64,000 nt of DNA from Labia minor (taxonomy: Eukaryota; Arthropoda; Insecta; Dermaptera; Spongiphoridae): NCBI GenBank assembly GCA_963082975.1, contig OY720344.1, positions 81,270,053 through 81,334,052 on the forward strand, read 5' to 3'. Shown piece by piece: positions 1-13,761 of the stretch (positions within the stretch are counted from its first letter, which is position 1; each line of letters begins with the position of its first letter). A model generated the notes under the pieces. The model saw only the letters and a list, made by a program, of their open reading frames with translations, was not told the DNA's origin and searched no databases. Both the position numbers and the translations under genes were made by a program.

Positions 1-2208
1 AATAATTAAAATTTCAAAAACAACAATTAAATATAATTTTATGTACATTTTTTTAAATTTTGATGTTTTTTTATTATTTGAAAATATTAATATAATATAC
101 ATAAATATAAATGAAAATAATAATCTAAAAATACACAAAATATTAATCATTTTTAATAATTTTTCATAAATTATAAAATTATTTATTTGTAAATTTAAAT
201 TTTTTTTTATATCATTCGGCAAATATTCAATTCATCAATTAATCATTGATAAATATATATGATTATACATATTATAATTATTTTTAATAATTGATTTACT
301 ATATTATATACTCTTATGAGTATATATTCATTACTTCTATATATTCGTTTACTATATATTATATGGTATAATTTAAATAAATCGTATTAGGGTATAGAAT
401 TGTATAAAAGATCCTTTGGTACCAAGGAATAAAACTATACATATTTCTTATTATTATTCTCGAATAAAAAATTTCTAAATTATTATCATTCATATGAATC
501 CCATTTAAATAATTTGAAATTATAAATTGAATAATTAACAAAAAAAATAAAAAAAAAAATTTTAATTTTCAAAATTTACACGATTTCTATAAACTTCGAC
601 TTATTTTTAATTACATCTGTTTGAAAATGATAATTAATAATTCTTTGAATTATATCTATTCTCATAATTCCTGTTTGCGAATAAAGATAACAATTTGATT
701 GCTTAAAAATAAAAAAAAAGAATTAAACAAAAAAAAAAAAAAAAAACATAAAAATAAAAAAATAAAAACAAAAAATTATAAAAAGTGAGACACATCATGC
801 TGTGATTGTAGGATGCAGATTTTATTATTTTAGAATTATTATCAATATGTATATATAAAACAATATGTATTATATTTATAATATAATATATATTATATAC
901 TTATATAATATTAATAAAAATAGGTATCAACTAATTATTGATTAATAGGAGATGATTAATTAATAACTATTTGCCAACCTTATAAAGATAAAATATTTTT
1001 AAAGTACTAAAAAAATCACAAATAAATAAATAAAAAAATATAAACAAGAATAATTATAATACTTCTTAGGATATTTTCTAGTATTGAAAGAAATGATCCT
1101 AGTCATTTTCACTTGTTGATTTTTACTATATACATACTATAAACATATATATATGTATATAGTTTTGGCATTTATTTTTTAAAAAAATTTCTTATTAATT
1201 GAAAATATTTTAACACTGACGATTTAAGCTTTTTTTATTAAATTATAAACATTTTTTATATATATAATAGTAAAAGTTATATAAGTATATACAAACAATC
1301 TAAATAAGGATGGTAGTATATAATAATATGTACTAGACATATTTATTATATCTTCTCTATCAATCTACTTAAACATGCATAAAGATATTAAAACTTTTGT
1401 TTGCACTGGCTAATTTGTTAAAATTAATATAATAAATTAATTTATTTAATAAAAAAAGATATAAATTGTTAAGTTAATTTAGATAGAAGCGATGAATGAC
1501 GTCACTAAAACAAGAGAAGTGAGTTCAGAATGTCTTTCGTATTCAGTCTTAATACTAAGAAATAATACTATATATATATTTATATATATAATTAACATAC
1601 AAATGCAAATTGAAATGTCCATGAATTGAATGTGATATGAAAATTTCGATGTGGAATTTTATTTATATTTAAATAAACTCCCCATGAAATAGAATTTTCT
1701 GAAAAGTAATTTTAGTACATTATAGATTCGGTAGACGAAATGACGTCACGCTAATATTGTTAGGAATTATCGTACTAAATTTAAAAAATAGTTAAGTAAT
1801 AATAATATTAATAATATTAATAATAATCATAATTAATATATATATATATATATGTATATATGTATATATATACATATAAATATATTTATATTTACAAATT
1901 CTTAACTATATATTTTTTGATAAAAAAAAATTAAACAAGACTGTTATTTCAAATTTGTAATTACTTATAATTATTAGCCAATGCAAACAAATATAAATAT
2001 TCAAATTTGTCAGCCCTAATATATTATATAAAAAGAAAATATATGAAGAGAGTGAAAAAACAGAAAAAATAAATTCTACAAAATCACTTATAACTGTCAT
2101 TCAATTTTCTATATTCAAATCTTAGAAATTTTAGAACAACCTATTAAATCAATGATTTCTACATTCTTATCCACAAATATTCAAAAATAGAGAATTAAAG
2201 ATTTTCAA

Positions 2209-2246
<38 letters not shown>

Positions 2247-4642
2247 AGCTTTAATTAATTATTCCTTAGTCATTGGATGAAATTGAACTTCATTTGTCAT
2301 GAAGTAATCTAACTTATATATAAGTCCTCTATTATAAATAAATAAATAAATAAATATATATATATAAAATAAGTCAAATCAATTTCCACTGAGTAAGCTT
2401 CATTAAACCTAATTGATCGACAATGGCTAAGGAATTCATGCATCCTAACGTCTTCGACATAATGTTCATTCTTTCTTCATATAAATCATATAAATAATTA
2501 ATTATGTATATATAAAACATCAGTTTTCAATTCATTAAAAAAAATATACAATCAATTTTAAATATATTTAAATATTAATTAATAGATTGCATACGTTTAA
2601 CAACGATAAATAAATAAATATAATATAGTCTTATAATAAAAAAGATATTTATATAGAGATATATACACACGTACTTAGTGATTTGTACGTTTGTATATAT
2701 TAAAATAAAATATATAAATATTATTAAAATAAAAGAGGATTTACATATTTTCAAATATTGAGTAGTCATTTTTAAACGAATATAATGTTACAAAAATAAT
2801 AATAATAATAATATATTATTATTAAATAATATATCTTAATTGTTTTCTAGGCTTCTAAAACAGAACTTTTTAAAATTGCCTCACCACTGCCAAAAACTAT
2901 GTTTAAAAGTCCTTTTTTAATTTTTCCAGTCACTTCACTTTCTGGCCTTCTAGAGACACATGACTTAATCCTTTTAGTATTTAATTAATTCCAATGCATC
3001 CTTTTACAGTGTAAAAAAAAAACTAACAAATCAATGTCCATTGATTCACATTTTTGTGTTTTTTTTATTTTGAGTTTTTAATTTTGTTTTTATTTATTAA
3101 ATTAAAAAATGCGCCTGAATTTTCAAATGGAATACACAAACCTACAAAAAAAAAATACAGAATTCCAATTCCGATTCCAAAATGTGTATTTCTTTTATGC
3201 AATCAATTCAATGTTATTATATATAATATACATATTGATTTGTTCATTCAATGGGAATTGTTCGTGTAAATTCCAAAAGGATTTTGTGTCGGTTTGTCCC
3301 GGGGAGGGGGTTACTATTTTTGAGACTTGTGTGTTCAAATGCTGGTTTCACATCAACTTTTTCAAAGGGATGCGAAATCACTTCCGATTGCATTCCTTTT
3401 TCCAAGTCCGAGTGACTCAAACGGAAAGAATTTCCCATTCTTCCTCAACTTTCTCTCTCTCTCTTTTTCTCTCTCTCTTGTTATAATAAAAAAAATCCTA
3501 GAATATTTTCCATATAACATTTTTTCTATATTATTACAAAAGAAAAAAATATTAATAATAATAATTATAATAATAATAAAAATTGCTTTAGTAACCTCTC
3601 AATTTGACCTTTCTTTTAGGTCATTGATTATTTTGAGAATCATAGAGAATTTAAAAATAAAAAAAACAGAAAACATTAAATAATTTTAGACAGCTATTTA
3701 AAAAAAATCTTTTAATACATTTTAAAATAATTCACAAGAAATTTAAAAAAAAAATATATTATTATAAATAAATAATAATAAAAATATAAATAAATGCTCA
3801 CGTAAAATTAATATTTCAAGAAAAGTAAAAAAGTAAAAATATAAAAAAAATAATAATATTATCTAATAATAAGAGAATAGAATATTTTAAATATACTTAT
3901 AAACTTAATAATTCTTAATATTCCATATAATATCCGAAAATGATTTTAAAAGTATTTTGTAACATTTAATATAAATATTGATAATCATTTTAATATATCA
4001 TTTCAACATTTAACTTAATTTTATATATTGTTTCATTCTTTGCTTATATGATTAATTTAAATATTATATATATATATATAATTTTAAGTTTTTATTAAAT
4101 TTGTTTTTTCTATATTTTTCAAAATATACTCCAAGTAATATTTATAAATATGAATAATATATATACAAAGATACATATATATATATTTTCATATATCCAA
4201 AACTGATTATTTAATTAAGATATTCAAACAACAATAATACAAATAAATGTAGATTTACAATTAATTAAAGAGTTGAAAAATCAGTCGACCGCGCTTTTTT
4301 TTAGAATTACATCTGCGCCGAGCGACGCTTCCATTTTATCAAACCTTAAACCTTAAAGCAATATCTTTTACAATAGAAATAAATGCAACAAATGTTGCAA
4401 ATTCGCTGTAGGAATTTATAAATTTAAATTCTAGCCCAAGGTGCTTTTGTACTAAAGCCCAGAGACTCATCTGAATTGAGGGGACGTTGTGAATAACGAT
4501 TATTTTTTTCCAATTTATCACTGCAGATCAATTAAAGACAATCGATATATATATGTAATAGAAAAATCAATTTCTAATGTTATGATATAAATAAAATAAT
4601 AAAAATTCTTTTTTTAATGATTATATTAAAATTTATCCAAAA
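1..4642. other. A+T-rich desert without a convincing gene
   Basis: Dominated by poly-A/T runs and (TA)n tracts, for example near 1843-1875 and 2211-2239. Two TGACGTCA palindromes sit at 1497-1504 and 1741-1748. A less A+T-biased patch at about 3288-3440 has short open frames on both strands, but I recognise no domain. A possible short open segment follows a splice-acceptor-like site at about 2849, without supporting context. I see no protein family. Confidence 0.6.
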
Positions 4643-4763
4643 TTGGGTGACCATATTTTAAAAACCGGGACAATAGACTGTCCCGAAGACATTTTTCGGG
4701 ACACCGGGACAGAGCACCTAAAATCGGGACAATACCGGAAAACCGGGACGTTTGATCACCCTA
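4643..4763. mobile_element. hAT-type MITE with 8-bp target duplication
   Basis: A 121-bp element rich in CGGGACA/TGTCCCG motifs. It begins TTGGGTGACCA and ends TGATCACCCTA, which are imperfect terminal inverted repeats. It is flanked by an exact 8-bp direct repeat, ATCCAAAA, at 4635-4642 and 4764-4771. An 8-bp duplication is the hAT signature. There is no coding capacity. A truncated relative starts near 33529. Confidence 0.8.
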
Positions 4764-6832
4764 ATCCAAAACGAGATGCTTTATATATGCGCGCGTATCT
4801 TACACAATTAAACATTAAAAGTTGACGTGCAATGCAAGGAGAACTTTCATTTTTTTTTATATACTATATACATATAAAGTGTCTTTATTGTAAATATAAA
4901 GGAATAGATTTTTATCGATTTCAAATTAATTATTAATTGATTTAATTTCAAATTAAATTAAATGAATTTAATTTTGCGAAAAAATATTTTTAAAGATCAA
5001 AAAATATCTTAAGATTAATTTTTTACTAATAGTTAAATAAGTTTTATTTAAAATATATAGTCGTTTATTTTAAAATAAATTTAATACAAAAATTATATAT
5101 TTATACTATTAACTAGTATGAAAATAATATATTAATAGAACATATTTTATAATATTACTACGTTTATAATTTTATACAGATTGGAATAAATTTATTAAAA
5201 TTTAAAATTCCTCATTATACCATTAAATTAATTACTTAATTTTGTTTCGAGGTCGTGATCCTCTTCATAGAATAGATTTTACAATGATAAACTCAATCAA
5301 TGAAAACGTATCTATTCTATGTAATTTAACTGATAAATTTACAATTAATAGAAAATATTGATCAAATAAAAATTAAATTTTTTCAAATATTATTCATATA
5401 TATTGAAATTTTATAAACAACATTCCCCCTCTAATTAAGTTTAAAATTTTATAACATAGATTAATTGGTAGAAAAATATCATAATAAGATTATTAAAACC
5501 GTTTCTTTACAAATTAAAAAAAAAATTGAAGTTATTTCAAGAAATTTACAATTTGGTGCTTCTTTCCCCATGTTTTCCAATTTTTTACTAATTTAACAAA
5601 TAATAATCAATTTAAAACAAAAACCAAATTAATAATATTAATTAATTAATAATAACAATAATAAATAAATTTTAAGCTCAAAATTCAAAACAAAAAATAA
5701 AAAATTAAGTGACAATCCATTCACTAAATGAATCATTTGATTTTATTTGATTTTTTAAAAATTGAAAAAAAAAGAAATTTAAAAGTATATTTTTATTAAA
5801 ATAAAATTAAAGAAAATTTCTTAACTCCCTTTTATTCAGATGAATATCTCTACAGAATTCTATCTTTACTAGAATAGATTTAACATATCAAACAGATTTA
5901 GAATATTTTAAGATAATTAATGAAGAACAAATCTACTAATCTAAAACATACAAAAAAAAAAAATTTAAAAAAAGATCAAAAAATAAAAAAAAATAATGAA
6001 ATCCTTTATTAGAGTCATTTTGGGACTTTAAATAATTAATAATTATAAATAAAGAAATTTCTCAACTTTCAATTCTTTAGGATTAGAACTTTTTGTAGGA
6101 TTGAAATATTTTAAATTGTAAATATATATACACGCATTTTTATCAGTCATATATATATATTACAAAATCATATATATATATATACATTTATATTATTCAA
6201 GAAGAGCTTAACTTCACAAAATTTGTAGTGATTTTTATTGAACTTTAGAAAAATAATAGTTAAATATTTTTAAATTTTTTTTCCTTGTTATTCTCCATCC
6301 TCCCACCTTTTCTATGATTCTATTTATTTTTAATTCCAATTTCTTATAGAGTTGCTTCGTTTCCAAATATTCCATTTAGAGGAACTCGGAAACTTTTTTT
6401 TTGAATATTTAGCCCCAAAACAAACTTGCTTCTTTCACTTAATAGTCCATATGAAGGCCAAAAAATAATTCATATCTAGACCTCACTTCTACATGGCTTT
6501 AGAATATAATTAATTCCTTGAGGAGATTTGATATAGAGCCAACTAGAGAAAAGTGCTAATAAATTAAACTCTTTAGCGATTGATTAATATTCTTCACATT
6601 CACACACACATGAATACACATTCTTATATTCATATATAAATATAATATACATATATGAAAAGTGAAAATATAACACAAAATTACACATTTTATTTACATA
6701 AACATAAATTATTACATATATAAATATATACATATTATATATATAAATTTCAAAAGACAAAATCCCTCCCTGTAAATAGCTGTTAAATATTTGACAAATT
6801 TTATTCTGTAAAAAAACTTAAAAGAATACTTA

Positions 6833-6871
<39 letters not shown>

Positions 6872-9800
6872 CTTTTTTCTATATTACTACTAACTAATAA
6901 TTATTAATGATGATATTTCTTGGATCCTTTTGAGGGTTTAAATCGCTGACGATTGCTGTTATACAAGAGAAAGTCATCAGCTCAATTGGGGAAAGAGCAG
7001 TCTAATTTTTGAAAATAAAAAAAAAATCTGCATTTCAATAAAAAAACTACTCTAACCAAAAAAAATATTTCTTCTTATCAATTACTGTTCAATGATTGAT
7101 AAATATGTATATAATGCAAAAAGTGTTTTTCATAATTTATCTCTTTATATTGTATTAAAGTTCGCGTCTTTCTGTGACCTTTGATGATGTACACGGGCAT
7201 CTCATTTTATACATTAAATCGTCAATTATTTAAATTAAATTTAATAATTAATAATAATTTAATTTATTATATAATTTATAATTGATATATTGAAAGAAAA
7301 TTTTATATAATTTATATATATACTAGATCACATTGTATAAATAATATTACTAATTTTTATCAATCATTGATTTATTTATATGTTTGTTCGTTTAAATACA
7401 ATGTAATTGTTTTTTGAGTCTGATGGCGAGTCTCTTGTTTAAGACTGGTCCCTTAGCTAGCTAGATAGCGATTCAATATCTATTTGCATTATGCACCTAG
7501 CTAGGTAGAATTAAATATCTAGATGCATCAAGGTACAAATAAACAATTGGGCCATCTCCTCATAGGTTAAAATATTTCGATAAATATTTTGAAAATTCAT
7601 TAAAATAAAAATAATATTTTTATCCCATTAATTACTTCGAGAAAAATTTATTCAATATATATTATTATAATATTGAATTTATATAAAAAAAACCATTAAA
7701 AAATGAAAAAATGTAAAACAAAATTTAGATATAAAATTTAACAATATTTTGTTTTTATTAATAAGGAAAAATTTAATCAAATTAATCTTTCGAATTTTGT
7801 TTTTTTTTATCATTGCTGTTTGCTTGAATTTAGGCCCGAAAAATCACTACACTAGTCCAACAACAACAACATCAATTCCTAAAGAATAAATAAAAAAATT
7901 TACAAAAAAAGACATGTGAATGGTAAAAAGACACCTCAACCTTCTGTTATGTTCACAATTCATTTTTTTCTTGTAATATTTAATTAAAATAATAAATATA
8001 ATATTTAACAAAATTCACAATTTTATCTTTATTATTTTTGTTATAATTATAAATGAAATAATTATATTTTTTTAAATGAAATAGTAATACGAGAACTAAT
8101 TAAATAATAAAATAATTATTGCGTCTAGGGAGATTGTTTACCTATTTTTTTATTTTTATTTTTTGGATATTTTTTAAATTTTTAAATTTCATATTTTAAA
8201 ATTTTTGTGTGCTTGATAACTTTTGAACCTACATCCTCAAGAGTTCAGCCTGAGCTAGACTCTTGAATAAAATTATTTTTTCTCATTAATAGAAGTCATA
8301 GTAGTTATTTTTCTTCTTAAGATTCACAAAAAACAACGAAATAATACATCTTAAATATTCTAAAATATATTAGAAGGTTGTTTATGTTCTTTTACCATTG
8401 TTTTTTCTTAAAATGTGTCTTAACATTCCTTTTGATTTATTTTACATATTCATTGATTTATACGAATTATTAATTTCTAGAATTTTCAAAAATATTTAAA
8501 TATATCTATCTATGGGATCGAGAAGAAATATCTTTCATTTTTTTTATTATTTAATAATTTATTTATTTATTATTTAATATTTTTAACTTACATTTCAAAA
8601 TAACACTTCTATGTAATGTTCCAATTCATTATTTCTTAAAAACATTTTTTATTATATTTTATGAAATATAGATAAATTAAACAAGTATTAATACGTCTTT
8701 AATTTTCTTATGTTTATATGAATATGATTCATTATTATTATTATTATTTTTATTATTATTATTATTATATACACCAAATAATACCATAATTTATAATAAA
8801 TGATTTAGTAGCAATATTATTGATTAATTTATCTTATATTGTACACTTAAATATGTTTTACTTTAAAAAATTAAAACATTCATTAGTGGAAGTAGATGTT
8901 ATTATATTCATCTTATTAATATTATATTAAGAAACATTATATCTAACTTTTTATATTATATTAACCAATATTTTATTAAATTATATTATTATCTAATATA
9001 TATAATTGCCTCGTATTTATTTCAAAGGTATATATATTTTTATTTACTATAATTATTGTTTTATTTGTATTTTTGTTGATTTTTTTTCTTAAAAATCATA
9101 CAAATATCGTCAATGTTTATACATGTTGTAAAAATTTGATTTCTAATTCTAGAGATGTTCTCTATTAAATAAAATAAAAATATATACTGGCACGATATTT
9201 AATTGACCTTACGTCATAGATGACAGAATTGACTTCATAAAGCAGAATTTTCTAAATAAATTATAAATTAAAACTATATATTATTCATTAATTGTAAGTG
9301 TTAATATATTCATTTTTAATAATGAATTTTTACATGAAATGTACGAATTCATGAGGGGTAACTTAATAAATTTTAAATAATATGAAAACCGAGTTTTTAA
9401 AATAAATTATTTTTTTAAAGATGCCACCTTTACCACAAAAGTCTTTGATCATTATATATCAAAGAAAATGAAGAAAAATGCATTTTTTGTTAAGAATTTT
9501 ATGACATAATTTAAATATTTACTTGATATTTATCAAAAAAAACTTATATTAAATACTATATAACATGTATAATATATAAATATTATTAAAAATTAATATC
9601 AATTCTAGCCCCGCAATGCCAAATCCCAAATGGGCTTTCAACAAACAAAATTCTGCTTGTGAATATCTTTAAATAATAATTTGAAAAAGAAATAAGAAAT
9701 TATTAAATTGTTATTATTATTAAATTGTATAGGAATCATTTCAAATCTACTTCCTAATAATTCCACATTATTAAGTTTATCTTTTAATAAATTTTACTTT

Positions 9801-11692
9801 CAATTTGAATTAAGTACAAAAACAAATAATAACATTTATATATAACTTCATTATAGGATTTAATAGATTTTTGTCTCTTATATTATAATTATTATATATT
9901 GATAACCTTTCAATCTCTCCTCTTTATCACTTCATTGTTGTTGTTCAATTTAAACAAATAGATTTCTGGTTTATATTAAATAAATCGAATAAATTATATT
10001 TTTATATTTGTATATATATATGATAAAAGAGATGAACTAATTGTAAGAAATTTATTTAGCAATTATCAAGTAATATAATTTTAATCCTATTTCTATTATT
10101 ATAAATATATTATTGAATAATACATAAAAAATTACCTACATCAAAGGTATGGACTCTCTTGCTAATAATAATATTTATTATAAATTTTTAATACCCAATT
10201 ATGACAAATCACAACCAAACATGCAATACTTTCTGTCTAATAAATAAATCCAATTGTTGACCATTTTAAAAAACGATAAAAATATTATTTCAGTTTTATA
10301 TGTTCATAGCTATATTTTTTATTTATTATTTTAACTTAAAATTGTTATTTAATATTAGTATTGTTATAATTGAATTTTGTTTCTTTTTATTAATAATTGT
10401 TTGATTAAATACTAATACTCTATCAAGATTTTCTTCAAAATTAAAGTTAATTTCACAGGCGGGAAAATTCAGATTTAATTTTTTTTATATATAAAACTAC
10501 GAGTCTTATTAAATTTTATCTCATAAAACCGGATTTTTTGTGTTATAAATAAATTATAAAAAAGTAAAAAATTAAGAATCATTCAAATTATTAGTTCTCT
10601 CTGTTTAAATTTTCATAATTGCTGCCTTTAATTTTTTAATAAATAAATATTATTTTAAGAAAAATGAACATATGTTTATATATGATATAAAATTTTTATC
10701 GTGTTTAATATTATTAGTAAACTGAAAATCAATAACAACCACTCTATGGGCTTTTCTCCCTTCTTTTTTCCATTTTACCCTATGAATTTCCTTTTTGCAA
10801 TGCAAATGTACAATCTAATTGGCCTAATTTTTATAAATATTATAATAATATATACATATAAATATATTTAAAAAAAATTACTTCTGTTACAAATAAATTT
10901 TCAAAAACAAAGACAAAAAAAGAATAAAAATATATTAAAAAAATCAAATAAAAATAAAAGTAATTTTAAAATATAAGTACACCAGATTTTCCATTACTCT
11001 TGCTCTCTTTCTCTCTTTTATAAACTGTTAATGAAATATCTATCTATTTAGGATTGTTGGTTGTTTCATGTTCTTTGTTATTTTTACAATTTATTATCCA
11101 CTTTGGTTGATTGCTCATTGTTATTTAAATCATTAATAACAAAGTGGAACTTTTTACTTCTATCACACTTCACTTTCTCTTTCTCTTTCTCTCTCTCTCC
11201 TCCCTCTCTCTTTCTTATATATAATATATATATATATTATAAATACAAATTATAAATATAATGTACTTATATTTATTTTTCAGAAAAGGGTCCATTTTAA
11301 TTGTTAAATAGTCACTTGTGTTTTAAATTATTTAAATTAAAAAATATGTAATTTGATTTTTATGCCAGTTTTTTTAATGTAAAAACGCATACATATGAAA
11401 AATATATATATGATATTATTATATCTCCTATTCAATCATATTATATTCAAATTAAAACAAATGTTTCTCTCAAAACAAAAAAAAATTAATATTTGTCTTT
11501 TTTTTATTCACTCATCTGAAAACCTTGAAATTTTATGATAAATCTTAACAAAAAACTAAAATAATTATTTTTACTATATTAGTGATATTATGAATTTCTT
11601 TAACTGAACAATATTGGGGAATGTTCCATTATATTAAACCAGAGCTTTATTAATTAAAAAATAAATAAATGTCATATCTATTTTCAATTATT
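4764..11692. other. A+T-rich intergenic region, no gene seen
   Basis: Long A+T desert with simple repeats: (TA)n at about 6836-6867, (ATT)n at about 8730-8768, and a pyrimidine (TTCTCT) tract at about 11168-11215. A perfect 12-bp inverted repeat, CATAGAATAGAT / ATCTATTCTATG, lies at 5266-5277 and 5310-5321 and could form a small hairpin. No open frame resembles a known protein. Confidence 0.6.
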
Positions 11693-12021
11693 ACCGACCG
11701 ACGATAGTAAGGGAGGTATTGTTTTCACACCAAATTTCACATGTGGAGATTTTTACATATCTCCACGAATCATGCATTTTCTTAACAGAAAAATGTATTT
11801 TTATCATGATGTCTGTCCGTCCGCTGTGTGTCCGTATAGATGTGTACAGCTCGAACGGCTCAACAGATTTTGATGAAATTTGTTATATTTATTTAATGCA
11901 TCAGTATGATAAATTGATCAACTTTTGGTGCAAATCCGGAAACCGGAAGTGGTAGTATTATCTATCGACGATAGGAAGGGAAGGGTTATTTTCACACCAA
12001 ATTTCACATGAGGAGATTTTT
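11693..12021 (+). mobile_element. HINE-A copy 1, 5' part only
   Basis: Begins ACCGACCGACGATAG, then the conserved block with GTCY repeats (GTCTGTCCGTCCG) and the CCGGAAACCGGAAGTGG motif. It is cut off at the next ACCGACCGACG, so it joins head-to-tail with the full copy that follows. Confidence 0.8.
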
Positions 12022-12665
12022 ACCGACCGACGATAGTAAGGGAGGTATTGTTTTCACACCAAATTTCACATGTGGAGATTTTTACATATCTCCACGAATC
12101 ATGCATTTTCTTAACAGAAAAAAGTATTTTTAGCATGATGTCTGTCCGTCCGTCTGTCCGTCTGTCCGTCCGTATAGATGTGTACAGCCTGAACGGCTTA
12201 ACCGATTTTGATGAAATTTGGTATATTTACTTAATGCATCAGTGGGATGAATTGATCAACTTTTGGTGCAAATCCGGAAACCGGAAGTGGTAGTATTAGC
12301 GATCGACGATAAGAAGGGAAGGGTTATTTTCGCACCAAATTTCACATAAGGAGATTTTTTTACATATCACCACGAATGTATTGGTTTTATCCTCGGGAAA
12401 AATCATCTTCATTATGTTTTTCTTAATTTAAAATTATATGACGTCACCCAGCCCTTCATGACGTCACAGCCTCGGGTAACGCCGGCAACGCCGGCTACTT
12501 CAGCTATATATTATAAATAAAATAAAATTAAAAATATTTATGTTATATCCATATCTGTTTTTACATTAATAGATATATTAAAATTATTTGAAATTGTTTC
12601 TGTAGCTGGAAATTAATTTATTTCAAACCGTCGGTCGGTTCGGACCTGGCCACAGGTCAACTTAT
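12022..12665 (+). mobile_element. HINE-A copy 2, full-length Helentron-like non-autonomous element
   Basis: The best complete copy. The 5' end is ACCGACCGACG; its inverse, CGTCGGTCGGT, lies just inside the 3' end. Next comes a perfect stem-loop, GACCTG-GCCA-CAGGTC, then AACTTA. Inside are a GTCY microsatellite, two TGACGTCA sites (12439-12446 and 12459-12466) and a short open frame of about 80 codons. The T-rich flanks fit insertion between T residues. Subterminal inverted repeats, a GTCY core and a 3' hairpin are the architecture of Drosophila DINE-1/mini-me and other HINEs. That assignment is by structure, not by homology search. Confidence 0.75.
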
Positions 12666-12964
12666 TTTACATATCTCTATGAATCATGCACTTTGTATTG
12701 GTTTTATCTTCGGGAAAAATCATCTTCATTAGTTTTTTCTTAATTTAAAATTATATGACATCACCCAGCCCTCCATGAGGCCAAAGCCAGCTCTTACTTA
12801 TATATTATAAATAAAATAAAATTAAAAATATTTATGTTATATCCATAACTGTTTTTTATTGCATTAATAGATATATTAAAATTATTTGAAATTGTTTCTG
12901 TAGCTGGAAATTAATTTACTTCAAACCGTTGGTCGGTTCTGCTCCTGGCCCCAGGTCAACTTAT
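12666..12964 (+). mobile_element. HINE-A copy 3, 3' part only
   Basis: Repeats the 3' half, from the ACATATCTCT block through the GTTGGTCGGTT inverted repeat and the TGGCCCCAGGTCAACTTA end. The CRE-like palindromes have decayed to TGACATCA and TGAGGCC, mostly by CpG loss. This makes it the oldest part of the array. Confidence 0.75.
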
Positions 12965-13136
12965 TTTTTTTATGTTAGAATTTTTAACTAAATTATTTAT
13001 TTACGTTAAATCAATTAATTTAATCTATTTTTTTGGTTAAATTAAAAAAAAAGTTAATTCGTTTTGCTATTTATTGTTAAAACATACATACTTTATTGCA
13101 TACATACGTGTATAATGGAAAGATTCTAGTATTTTT

Positions 13137-13761
13137 ACCGACCGACGATAGTAAGGGAGGTATTGTTTTCACACCAAATTTCACATGTGGAGATTTTTAC
13201 ATATCTCCACGAATCATGCATTTTCTAAACAGAAAAAAGTATTTTAGCATGATGTCTGTCCGTCCGTCCGTCCGTCCGTATAGATGTGTACAGCCTGAAC
13301 GGCTCAACCGATTTTGATGAAATTTGGTATATTTACTTAATGCATCAGTGGGATGAATTTATCAACTTTTGGTGCAATTCCGGAAACCGGAAGTGGTAGT
13401 ATTAGCGATCGACGATAGGAAGGAAAGGGTTATTTTCACACCAAAGGAGATTTTTTTATATATCACCACGAATCATGCACTTTGTATTGGTTTTATCCTC
13501 GAGAAAAATCATATTTATTAGTTTTTTCTTGATTTAAAATTATATGACGTCATCCAGCCATTCATGACGTCACAGCCTGGTCTTGCATATATATTATAAA
13601 TAAAATAAAATTAAAAATGTTTATATTTATTATTTATGTATCCATATCTGTTTTTTATTACATTAATAGATATATTAAAATTATTTGAAATTGTTTCTGT
13701 AGCTGGAAATTAATTTATTTCAAACAGTCGGTCTGTTCGGACCTGGCCACAGGTCAACTTA
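13137..13761 (+). mobile_element. HINE-A copy 4, full-length
   Basis: Starts ACCGACCGACG after a T run and ends with the hairpin GACCTG-GCCA-CAGGTC and AACTTA. TGACGTCA sites lie at 13545-13552 and 13565-13572. It is nearly identical to copies 2 and 6, so it is probably recent. Confidence 0.8.

Noticed and set aside
3109..3486. Plus-strand 125-codon frame
   Set aside because: Runs into a (TC)n tract; the competing minus frame is equally open and neither resembles a protein family.
4339..4521. Minus-strand 60-codon frame in a GC-richer patch
   Set aside because: No recognisable domain, splice context or repeat structure.
11719..11955. HINE-A open frames as real proteins
   Set aside because: They lie wholly within a dispersed repeat, run through a microsatellite, and match no family; noted as a finding instead.
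13200..13280. GTCC repeats as a possible CRISPR-like array
   Set aside because: Units of 4 bp without spacers, and the host is eukaryotic; it is the GTCY core of HINE-A.
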